Of a stretch of DNA of 64,000 nucleotides, positions 49,301 to 61,828 are shown piece by piece (position 1 is the first letter of the stretch; each line of letters opens with the position of its first letter). Source of the DNA: Punica granatum (Eukaryota > Streptophyta > Magnoliopsida > Myrtales > Lythraceae); contig NC_045130.1 in NCBI RefSeq assembly GCF_007655135.1, forward strand, positions 6,882,001-6,946,000, given 5' to 3'. Both the position numbers and the translations under genes were made by a program. Under the pieces are notes generated by a model. The model made no database searches. It saw only the letters and a list, made by a program, of their open reading frames with translations, and had not been told where the DNA came from.

Positions 49301-51457
49301 TACGCCACTAATAACAGATCTCTAAACATTTGATGCCATTTATTTTAGTTGAATGAGCACTAATGGTTCATCTACGCTATGGGCCTGTTTACTTTTTGAA
49401 AAGTAATACTCCCTTTTCATCTCTATTTTTCTCCTTTTCTAAATTCTTTTTTTCTCCATAGGAAAGTGTAAAAAACATGTTTACTATTGCTAAGTTAGAA
49501 AATTGTTTGCTCGGAGAAAATTTGAGTGATAACTTGCTTAGGAAATTTTTCTAATCTAAATCATATATAGTATAACATATTAACTTGATTTTATCTTCTT
49601 TTAAATTAAAGCATCATGCGTTTACAATAAATTGCTCTTATAGTTATTAATTTATAAGAATATTCAGATTTGCAGCGATAAATCAATAAAAATCTTCAAA
49701 CAAGCATGATGATGATGAATTAATGAAAAAACAAAGTAAAATTAGAAAAAAGAGTATTAAATTGAATATGAAAACAAGACTTGGGAAATGGAATAGAAAC
49801 TTTTGATTAGTAAAAGATATGAGATAATTGTTATGAAAGGAAGTTATAAATTTGATTTATAAATAGAAAAGTAAATAAGAAAGAAAAGTCATAAAATAGG
49901 AGATAGAAAAGGAAATAACTGGTTAGTGCAAAAAACTGACAGCTAAAGAAGAAGCTTTTCTAATTCATGGAAAATTTGAATATTGGAGAAGGAACTTTTC
50001 TTAGAAAAATTCTTTCGCTTCCATATAAGTGAACATTTTTTTTTCAATTTTTTTACTTTATAGAAAATGATTAATTGGAAGGGAAGAATACTCCGACAGT
50101 AAATAGCCATAAGATTTGACATTTCTCTGAACTATAATTGTGGTCTCTAGCGACTGATTCTCGGCATATTCATGTAAAAATTTCAGGGATGACTATGAAG
50201 ATGGAAACCCTGCCTCTTGGGGAACCAGTCCTCACTATCAGGTGAGTCCTTTCAGTTTTTGGTCCCTTTTCCGTTGTACGTTTTGGAGCGGTTTTCTTTG
50301 TTTATTTAAATATGTATTTATTCATCATTTTCCTGCCTTCCTTCTTTATCGCAGCCCGGAAGTCCTCCTTCACGGACGTATGAGGCACCGACTCCAGGTT
50401 CAGGCTGGGCTAGTACTCCCAGTGGTAGTTACAGCGAAGCTGGAACTCCACGAGACGTTAGTTCTGCTTATGGTACTCATCACTGAATTCCCTCCTTTTT
50501 CCTTATCTTGTTTCTTGTTTCTTGTTTCACGATCGGTGCATGCTTACTAATGCAACTTTATTTTGGTGCAAAATTTGGTTGTGAACTCAATGTGCGTGCA
50601 GTAAATGCTCCAAGCCCATATTTGCCGTCAACTCCTGGGCAGCCTATGACGCCTGGCGCAGCAAGCTACCTTCCAGGCACTCCTGGAGGGCAGCCGATGA
50701 CACCTGGCACAGGAGGTCTTGATGCCATGTCTCCTGTTATAGGTCGGATTTATTGAATCCTTTTCCTCCGCTCGTTCAACATTTAATTGTTACGAGTCCA
50801 CTATGTTTCTGAGTCCCAGCAATTCGTATCCATATTCTATATTATGCCTCTAATTATTTTGAGTGCCTTTTTATTTTATTTTTTCTTTGCAGGGGTAGAT
50901 GGTGAAGGACCGTGGTACATGCCAGATATTCTGGTCAATGTGGTGAGACCTGGTGATGAAAGTGCAACGGGTGTTATAAGAGATGTGCTTCCGGTGAGTG
51001 TTACTATCTTCACTAAACCAATTCTGGCTAGTTTTTCTGCAGTAAGCTATCTTAGAGCTAAATTAACGGTTGGTAGATGCTCTGGAGAATCGTATAGAGG
51101 AGATTATAAAAGAGAGAGCGCCTTGTCCACATGCTTGCTGTGTTTGGTTCTTTGGGATTTGGTTGGACGTAAATAATATGCCAATTATCATCTCTCTGTT
51201 TTTTTTGTGTCGCTTAGGATGGAACATGTCGGGTGGCTCTTGGGCCTACGGGCAATGGCGAAATGATCACGGTACTGCCCAGTGAGATCGAGATGGTGGT
51301 ACCGGGGAAATCGGACAAGGTGAGGATAATGGGTGGTAGCCTCCGCGGGCAAAACGGTAAACTGATGGGGGTGGATGCCAACGATTGCATAGTGAGGTTA
51401 GAGGAGAATCTCGATATCAAGATATTGGACCTTGGTATTCTAGCAAAGCTACCTTAG
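43390..51457 (+). CDS. SPT5: Transcription elongation factor SPT5 homolog (GTA-type)
   Basis: Twenty-two exons totalling 3102 bp encode 1033 residues, close to the Arabidopsis length: 43390-43726, 45289-45518, 45642-45788, 45913-46074, 46152-46235, 46446-46516, 46624-46981, 47115-47270, 47361-47458, 47540-47588, 47677-47829, 47908-48051, 48140-48227, 48357-48518, 48643-48688, 48763-48854, 49096-49165, 50187-50241, 50355-50472, 50602-50742, 50893-50993, 51218-51457. Order of parts: very acidic N-terminus with basic patches (1-~110), SPT5 N region, NGN domain (~183-272, LWMVKCAIGHEREAAVCLMQK), several KOW domains (for example GTYKGDLAKVVEVD and GPFKGYCGRVKEI), a C-terminal repeat region of TPM/TPG/SPP motifs (~745-940), and a last KOW (VRIMGGSLRGQNGKLMG). 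With SPT4 it forms DSIF on RNA polymerase II. The 1.56-kb first intron and transposon-swollen 1.02-kb intron 17 are notable. Confidence 0.95.
49379..50113. mobile_element. AT-rich transposon-like insertion in SPT5 intron 17
   Basis: This ~730-bp block has much lower GC than the rest of the intron. Its ends look like imperfect inverted repeats: GGGCCTGTTTACTTTTTG on the left and, reverse-complemented on the right, GGCTATTTACTGTCGG. The GGAAAAGTAA/TTACTTTTCC-type words near both ends recur inside. Non-coding. Probably a large MITE (hAT-like); target duplication not resolved. Splice sites around it are intact. Confidence 0.45.
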
Positions 51458-52414
51458 GCATGCATCATGTAAACAGCAAGAAGAACAAATTATCAAATGT
51501 CAGTCAAAGATCTGTTGTACGAATCCTCCTGCTGTATATAATAATTCAATTTGTATGCGTGGTTTTTGGAGACTATTTATAGTAATTCTCTGAATCCCTT
51601 GGTCGCTTCGTTGTTTGTGCTAGCACTAGAAAGCATAAGCAAGAAACCAGGCGAGGGCGTCATTGTCCCCTCTCCGCGCAAAGGGCATCAAGTTGATGAT
51701 GTCATGGGGACTATTATGGGGCAATATATAATATGCGACGGGCTCGTGTGGTAAAATCTAATTAGAAAAACTTGCATTCGAGGATGACAGCATTTTAATG
51801 GAGTGTCGTCTTAATGGGGAAAGGAAAGCGGTCCAAAATTTTTGAAGTTTTCCTCCCCTCCGATGAAAGCTTTTTGGAGCTTAGGGAGCCAAGTCGACAC
51901 CGAGGCAGGCAGGGATGCTCGTGGCCTGTACAATAAGTAGGCAGTTGGCGAGGAGAGGAGAGGAGACGAGACGAGACGAGACGTGACGGGATGCATTCAT
52001 CGCATGACAGCCCGACGAGTTGTTACCTGTCCTGTTGGGAACGATCTGGAGCAGACGGCGTCGGTCATGAACCTTAATTAATTAATTAATTAATTAATCA
52101 GATAGATTAGATAGATAATTACAATAAAAAAATTAATGATAATACTAATAATAATATTATTATTATTAAAATAAAATAAAATAAAAAATACTCTGGTAAA
52201 AGGGGAGGAGGAGACAAAGGCGGTATCCTCGTACATTTTGCATGAGCAGCGTGTCTCTCTCTCCCCCAACTCCACTTCTCGACTTTTCTCCTCCTCACTG
52301 TATATAATTATGTATATATATATATATATATATGGATGCATAGATAGGTACACGCAGTAATCAATCCCATCATTTCCATTACCATCATCAATCAGACTTC
52401 CTCGGAACTTAGCT
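51458..52414. promoter_or_regulatory. SPT5 3' flank and ADH promoter region with simple repeats
   Basis: The left part is SPT5 3' UTR and flank. Toward the ADH ATG come a GAGAGGAGAGGAGACGAGACGAGA-like purine tract (~51951-51982), a (TTAA)n run at ~52075-52099, ATT trinucleotide repeats (~52150-52170), and a (TA)n tract at ~52313-52333 about 80 bp before the start codon. The TA tract could supply the TATA box. No anaerobic-response element was assigned with confidence. Confidence 0.45.
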
Positions 52415-54922
<2,508 letters not shown>

Positions 54923-55397
54923 GAGATGATGATAACTGAGCGGCTCTGCAGCAGGCCAAGCGGCACCTCTTTCTAGTGTAATTACGTCATCGGAGTGTTC
55001 TATGAATAAGTCATGACCATAAGACAAAGTTTATGCTCGACGTCTTCTTAGTTCGGACGTCCTAATTTGGTCCCAAACACTATGGTTTTGTCTTACTATG
55101 ATGCGAGAGCATTATAGTTTTTGTTACTAAGACCAGACAAGTCTAATTTTGTTCCTAATTTTGTATTATTTTAAAATATTTTCTTTACAAAAAAATAATT
55201 AAAATGTTACCGCACAATAGATACAGAGAGAGAAGTCAATGAAAAAAGAGGGAGAGAAAAATTAATTAATTAAATTAAACTTACAAAACGGGGACCTAAC
55301 ATCATTGTCGAGTACATAATTAGGACTCAAAAACTTTCCACAGGGGCCCAACAGCTAGTGCATTTACGAAGTTGCCACGCTCCCAAACGACACCGTC
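54923..55397. other. Convergent 3' region between ADH and desaturase genes
   Basis: AT-rich, with long A and T runs after 55170 and a TTAATTAATTAA word at ~55262. No coding signal; holds both 3' UTRs. Confidence 0.4.
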
Positions 55398-56927
55398 CTA
55401 CAGAGTCAGCTCCCTGTTGAAAATCCAACTGAACTTTACCTTCTGCGGCGGGAGCTTCCGAGCCCGCTCGTCCGCTCGCTCCTGCAGCCGCCGGATCCTC
55501 GCCGGTAGCGCGCAGACGAACTCCTGCGCCTCCCTCCCTTCCCCCGTCAGCCCCTCGAGCTTCTGCAGCCGCCACAGCCCGATCAGGTGCTCCAGGATGT
55601 CCGCGTAATCCTGCGCCGTGTAGACGCCGAGCCGCTGCGCCACGGCCGAGAACCGCTCGAACAGCCTCGGGTCCTCGCCGTCGGTCATCATGTGCGCCGG
55701 CATCGTGATCTTCTTCCGCATCATGTCGGCGATCGCGAGGACGGCGCCGGTCGGGTCCACCTCGAGGAGCTTCTCGACGATCTTCGAGTAGGCGTTCTCG
55801 TGGCGCTTCTCGTCGGCGGCGATGGTGCCGCAGATGCGGGCCAGCACCGGGTCGCCGCCCTCCTTGGCCAGCCGGGCGGTGTTGCCGTGGGAGACGAACG
55901 TCGCCCTCTCCTGGAAGGATGTGTACACGAAGCCCAGGTACGGGTTGTTCTCCGTCCCCGGATCCTTTAAAAAAAAATATAATAATAATAATAATAATTT
56001 AATTTAACAAATTAAACAGAAAATTGTTTTTTCCCCTCTTTTTAGAAATTCGATTAATTTCCATTTCGGGATTAATCCTTAATTAAATGATTTATTTGCC
56101 CCCATCAGTTTCCCGTCGGGGCAATGTCGTTGGCTCGTGACCATTAATTCGATTAAATCTGAATCATGAAATGATTCCCAACGCGTGACATGCAAATGCT
56201 GCGAGAGAATGCACTGTCATTTCACATTTTGGTACATCGGAATGATAAATGAAAAATGGCGATGGAAAGATTAATCGGGATATAATGGAATGAAATCGCC
56301 GTATAAAACCGATCCAATTGAGGAGAGAACTTACCATTCCAGACCCGATCAAGTACTGGACGGTCCGCTCGACCATTAACATGTCAACCCGGCCCGAGAG
56401 GTAGAGATAGCTCCGGAGCAGGTCCCCGTGGCGGTTCTCCTCCGCGGTCCACTGGCGGGTCCACATTGCCCACGGGTTCCTGCTGGCCCCTGTCTCGTCC
56501 CTCACCCCGTCCAGCGTGTTGATCATCGTCTGATAGGTCGGGAGGGCGTCCTCCGTGATCATGTCCCCCACGAGCACGACGAAGTAGTCGTCAGGGAGCT
56601 CGGCGGTCCGCTCCCGGAGCTCCCGCACCCGGTCCTGGAACTCGTCCAGCGGCATGGACGAGTCGGGCAGGAACATCTGGGCTGCCAGCACTGGTCCACG
56701 GGCTTGAGCAGTGGCAGTACATTCTGGGCAGCCCAGTTCTCGAGCGACCGGAAGATCTCAACCTTCTCGGCCGGCATCGAGTGGGTCTTCTGGTGTTTAA
56801 GAGGCTTCGGAAGCGGCGGGGTGGCCACCGCAGACACAGCCAATGGCCGGGAGAGGCCGATTCGGGGACGGTTCGGGGTGGGCGGGGGGAGGCCGGACCT
56901 CGTTAGGGAGAGCGATGAGGCCTGCAT
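55398..56927 (-). CDS. Stearoyl-ACP 9-desaturase, plastid, with an apparent 1-bp frameshift
   Basis: Two minus-strand exons, 56335-56927 and 55398-55964. The N-terminus is a plastid transit peptide ([18 protein letters not shown] onward). The soluble ferritin-like desaturase domain follows, with the di-iron motifs EENRHGD and DEKRHE, the helix [16 protein letters not shown], and the final [12 protein letters not shown]. The enzyme puts the first double bond into stearoyl-ACP in the plastid stroma, using ferredoxin. Reading breaks once: after PVDQCWQP the frame must shift by one base to continue as MFLPDSS. The place is GGG at 56679-56681, where relatives would need one more G (C on the coding strand). 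Everything else is intact over ~386 codons, so a sequencing or assembly slip in a homopolymer, or a very recent mutation, are both possible. The product resembles SAD6-type isoforms. Confidence 0.85.
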
Positions 56928-58749
56928 GGTTATGTCAGGGAGAGTGACTTCCAGTGATACTGCGCAAGTGGATGGTCATGGCCGGGGTCATGCATGTTCA
57001 TTTTATAGGACAATAGTCTGTGAAATTGAACCCTCTACTTCCTTCTAATTACAGTTTTGCCATCGGCCCCCTAACTTTGGTATATTTTCTCTCACACGTA
57101 TTCTCCATGTATACCCGATCAGTCCTGTCTGATCGATACAATCTTATCTTATAACCTTGCCCAGATCCCGCAAAAGTAGCCGTACATTAAAGGGGGCGTA
57201 TTCGGTCCGTCTTTAAAGCAAATTAGACACATTGGCCAGCCCGATTAGAAGTTCTTGAGTATTTCGATTTTCTTCGCTGGCATTTATCATGTGAAGTGAT
57301 AAGAATAGAGGGAGGATGGGCAAAATGGTCAATTTGGGGAGAAGAAATTTGGGACATGCGATATGTAGATGTAGAAAACAAGGGGTGCAGTGGTTTTTTG
57401 AAGAAGGGGGAAATCCTGTGGGTTGACTACTGAACGCAGAGATTGTTAATTAAGTAAATTGGCCAGCACATAGCTTGGGGAACACATCGAATCCTTGTCC
57501 TCTAATTCGTTACAATTTAAATCCTAATTAAAGTATTCACTCCAAAAAAAAAAAATCTAATTGGAGTTATCGAACCCAATTAGCCAAACCTTTTAGTCAA
57601 TCTCTTTTTCTTCTTTTCTTTGGTTTAATTTTCCTAATTTTTGGATCCCGTGATTAGCCCTCAATTTAAGTCGACTATGCATCAATACGCCATCACCCAC
57701 CAATGGACTAGGATGCTATGGCGATTGTCTGTTTACACTCGTCCCCTTATTAACCGGAATCAAAGAATTAGAATATTCTATAAATGAAAAGGAATCAAAA
57801 TGAGAAAATGGAGGGCGATTCAGATTTCTGTAAATTGATTATAATCTATAATAATATTCCCTGGTTATAAGTTAATTCCATACCGGACCGGTATATACAT
57901 TCTTATTATGAGAAGGGATGATTCGAGCGTATCTAAACTGATACTATGTTTACTGATAGAATAAAAAGTAGTAAATATAATCTGTAATAATATTTCAGGA
58001 TTATAAGTTCATTTCATACCGGACTGGTATTTTCACTTTCTTATTATGAGAAGGGATCATTTGAACATATCTAAATTGATACTATGTTTACTTATGGAAT
58101 CCTACATTGTGTAATGCATCGTCACTTTTATATTGTGATTAAAAGTTTCCGCATTTTTCATGTTTAATCGTGCACTTCATGTCGAATTAAACTTAATATC
58201 CAAGTCAATGGGCAAATTTTGGTCGGATTTAGTCATGATTTCCCCAACCAAAAGGGCAATTGTTGCACACAATGGACAGAGACTATTTTTCGGCCGAGGA
58301 TTTCTAACCAGAAAAAGAAAAGATATCATAATACAAAAACAGAAATAAAGCCGATTAATTATTGGCCTCTTGATGGATGTTTTGATGGCAACGATTTTAT
58401 GTGCTTGTTTATTTGATGGTTTATTAATTTTCTTTCTATTTTGAGAATTATTCATGTAAACATTAACATCGACAAACATTTATTCCGTTTCCAGAGGGTG
58501 TGACATCCCCGGAATTCAATATACTTACCAAACTCAATAAAACAACTGAGCTACGCATTGCGAATATTACACGACTATCGTATCAAATGCAACCTAAGGC
58601 TAAATGCACGACAAAACTACAGCAGTAGAGATTGTCCAATGAAAACGGAAAAAACAACTGCTGCAGAAAAATTACGGCATGCACGGAGTGATTAGCAGTA
58701 TAACTCACCTGGGTTTATCTATCCGAACTAAGATCATTTACTGGACATA
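56928..58749. other. Intergenic region with a tandem duplication
   Basis: Upstream flank of the desaturase gene and 3' flank of the TBL gene. It includes the tandem pair at 57837-58100. Otherwise AT-rich; no gene recognised. Confidence 0.4.
57837..58100. repeat. Tandem duplication of a ~130-bp unit (two copies)
   Basis: Copy 1 (~57837-57965) and copy 2 (~57974-58100) share TATAATCTRTAATAATATT, CATACCGGACYGGTAT, TTCTTATTATGAGAAGGGAT and GATACTATGTTTACT in the same order. Identity is high but not perfect. The CATACCGGACCGGTAT words are themselves palindromic. Non-coding; origin unknown. Confidence 0.7.
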
Positions 58750-60685
58750 TTATCGGTTCTTCATTAACAGATATGAGATGAGAATCTCGTTCCATGCATC
58801 GGGAACTCCGGGAAGGCACCAGTGGCTGCAATCGGGAACCGAGGGATTATCGCTCCATGTTCCGACGTGTGCATCACTTCTATATGCACCCATTCTTGTG
58901 ACATGGAGGACAGTCATACGAACCGTCATTTTCTTGACAACCTTGATTATTGCCTCCGAAATCCAGCTGCGGTCCTTCTTGTTGGTCTTTGTAGAAGGGC
59001 GTCTGGTAACTTTGCATGAGTTCCGGTTCCTGCCACTGGAAAAAAAGCGGAACGAGGGTGAGTTCTTTCTTCTTCAGCCCCACAACAGAGAAACTATCCC
59101 TTGGCAGAGAATGGTAATGTTTCGCTACATTCATTTAATATGGCCCGGGTACATTTTCTGTCGCCTTCCCTCTTGTTCTGCTGCATGTCACGTCCTTGGA
59201 GTATGACGACAATGAATTGTGAGGATTTAGATGACTCGGAATGAAGTTTATCAAGCCCAATATTCTCCAATGTTCATCATGGAGAAATATTTTGGAGGTT
59301 CCTACTGGCCAAGATAACTTCCCACACATTGAACATCACTCGGGTGAATAAATCATTTCTGAAGCTTAGTGTCCCAGGTTTAGATTTGAGAATTTAACAT
59401 CAACAATGTGCGGTCAACACATCTTACTACCAGTAGAAAGCTAGGGCAATAGTCGAAATAGAAAACCAAGCAATGTCCCGTGGCATGTTAATAGTAACAT
59501 TACGCACCTCCAATGAGAAGACTCGAAGGTTCGGAAGAACATTGCTGTTCTATTTGTATTGATGTTGTTCTCCACCCAAGAAACCCACGTCTCCAATGCT
59601 GTACTAAAAGCCGAAGATATGGGCATCCCAAGCTTTAAAGACCCTCCTTTCTGAAAATACCAGCCCCTGTCTGCAAAAACACGTTAGGAAACCCGAGCGA
59701 AAACATCTACTCTATCGCGAAAAGCAGTACCCAACAGTAAATACAGATTTTAGTCAGATCAAGCTTTCAAACGGGTTAACAGCTACTGGAAGTAGATGAC
59801 TTACATGTCAAAGAGCTTAGTAGGAGTCCACCAGTGCCCTGAATTGAACACCAGAACATCCGAATCGATCCACTCGTTGCTAATATCATCCAACTTATCG
59901 AGCTTAACTACTTTCTTGACCCTCTTGGGTGCTCGTCTCGGGACAGGACCTGGCTGCACGAGGAAGACTGACCGATAGAAATCGACCCTGAAATTGTGCG
60001 AACTGAATCTCACACCAAGGAACCTAATCTGCTTAGTGATTTTATTCCCATTGACCTCATACACACTCTTCTTATCCTCCACTCCTGTCATGAGCATACA
60101 GATAAAAGACTCCCACTGCGTCCGGCTCAAGGAATCACCGGCAAAAACCACACGTTTCCCTCTCAGATATTCGAGAATTTGGCGCACGTTGAACCGAGGA
60201 ATATCACAATGCTTGGGTTTCCACCGCCACTTCATAAAGCCCCGATCTTTGCGGCCGTTGGATAAACAATCGAATCCCCGCTCTGCAAAGGGACATTCAG
60301 AAGCATTGTACAGAGGGTAACGCTCATCTCGGACCCAACCTCCTTCAAACAAATTACACTCACTCGCCGAACCATTCGACCTGGGAACCTCATAAGTGCG
60401 GATCGGTGCACGAAACTTGGGGAACACTAACAAGTAGGCAAATGTTATGGCTAACAGGAAGGACAGAAAAGACCCAATTGCAAGAACTCCATTGAACGAG
60501 CTGAAGATCGAAAATTTACAGTGACCCTTCATTCCCTGGAGCCCGAAGCCGAAGACCCATTTCCACAGAGACCTCAAATGGACAAAAGACTTCCATTTTC
60601 TCCAGCTGGGTCGATTCCCCATCTCCGTCTCCCCCAATTCCATGAACCGGAAGCTAAGCAGCCAACCCCTGAGAGATTCACCCAT
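58750..60685 (-). CDS. Trichome birefringence-like (TBL/PMR5-type) wall polysaccharide O-acetyltransferase
   Basis: Three minus-strand exons, 59805-60685, 59508-59666 and 58750-59035, encode 441 residues, normal for the family. A cytosolic N-terminus is followed by one membrane anchor (~residues 52-85, FNGVLAIGSFLSFLLAITFAY), then the TBL domain (CNLFEGGWVRDERYPLYNASECPF) and the esterase-like domain with the GDS motif (VVFAGDSLSRTQWES) and the C-terminal DxxH motif (DCSHWCLPGVPDAWNEIL). Golgi TBL proteins transfer acetyl groups to xylan, mannan, xyloglucan or pectin; the substrate cannot be told here. The exon 2 acceptor is the second AG of TTGCAGACAG|GGGC, chosen because it gives the conserved FDMGWYFQ. 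The upstream frame reaches a TTG, so the first ATG at 60685 is used. Confidence 0.92.
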
Positions 60686-61828
60686 GCAAACAGTCAAATT
60701 GCAATCCTACGATTACCAACACAGAGAACTCCTGAAAGTACAAGTCTGGGAGATTGTGTACCTCTTCAAGCGAAGGTCAATGCATGATGAACATCAGAAA
60801 GGCAGGAACTCCGACACTTGCGGTGGCAGCTGCTCCACCGACAAGTGGGGGGCTTCTGCAGGAGAGTTTGATTCTTGGAGTTGGCGGAATGGGTAGAATG
60901 GAAATTGAACTGAGGGACAGATGTTTTGGGCAAATCAGGACAGCTCGATCCAACTGCTGTCGGTTCACAGGTTGCTGTCTGAGTTTGGTCTCGACTTCGT
61001 CTATTTTTGGTCCCAAAGTTGTGATTGCACTATTCATATTAGTAAAGTAGCTTCATGCTAAATGAATTATACGTTGTAGATTACACGTATTATCGGTCAC
61101 GGAACTCAAGAAATTGCCTATAATAAATTAGTTGAGGATAAATTATAATTGTCGTTTGATTTTAGTAGAGACAAAAATAATTGAGAAAATATATTATTAA
61201 AAAATAATTTTAATAATTATTAAAAAAGTATGTGAGGAAATTTAATTATAAAATTGAAAAAAAGATAAAAAAGTAATATACAGTTAAAAAATTTTAATAT
61301 TTAAAAATTAATTATAATAATGATTAAAAAAACATGCGAAAAAATTTATCCTTAAAATTAGAGAAAAATATAAAAAGTAATGATCGTACTGTTGAATTGA
61401 GAACGACTATAGTAAAGTAGATTGGAGTGGAGAAAGAATTAAATTTTGAAACTAAACAAACCCTATGCTTCCATTCGACACACCTTTTAACTCATTGCGC
61501 CTCGTCAATTTTTGACAGCAAGAACGTTTTTCCAGCAAATTGGCCCCCTAAACAATGGTTTTGTGCCAATTCTTGCCCTCCAAATCTGTCGGGCACCCCA
61601 TAAAATTAATAACTTTCAATTGTGAAATGTCATCAACGAAGAAAAGAATCATCCCTGCAGAAAAAAAGAAATGTTCTACTGTACAAGACAATTAATCACA
61701 CAGGAACAACTGCTCAGCGAATATCATGCAGCTTCAGCACGACGAACACATCCCTCTGTTTCGATATAGATTTGATCTTTTCTGTGCCCACCATTGCTCA
61801 GCCAGATAGACAGTCCGATCCGACCTCA
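60686..61828. other. Intergenic region with AT-rich tandem repeat
   Basis: The left part is the TBL promoter and leader. At ~61090-61460 very AT-rich DNA contains two diverged copies of a ~115-bp unit (AAAAAATAATTTTAATAATTATTAAAAAAGTATG and its relative near 61290-61340); it resembles MITE DNA. No gene recognised. Confidence 0.45.

Noticed and set aside
55587..57048. Several plus-strand frames across the desaturase gene
   Set aside because: GC-rich antisense shadows of a known enzyme; none starts a recognisable protein.
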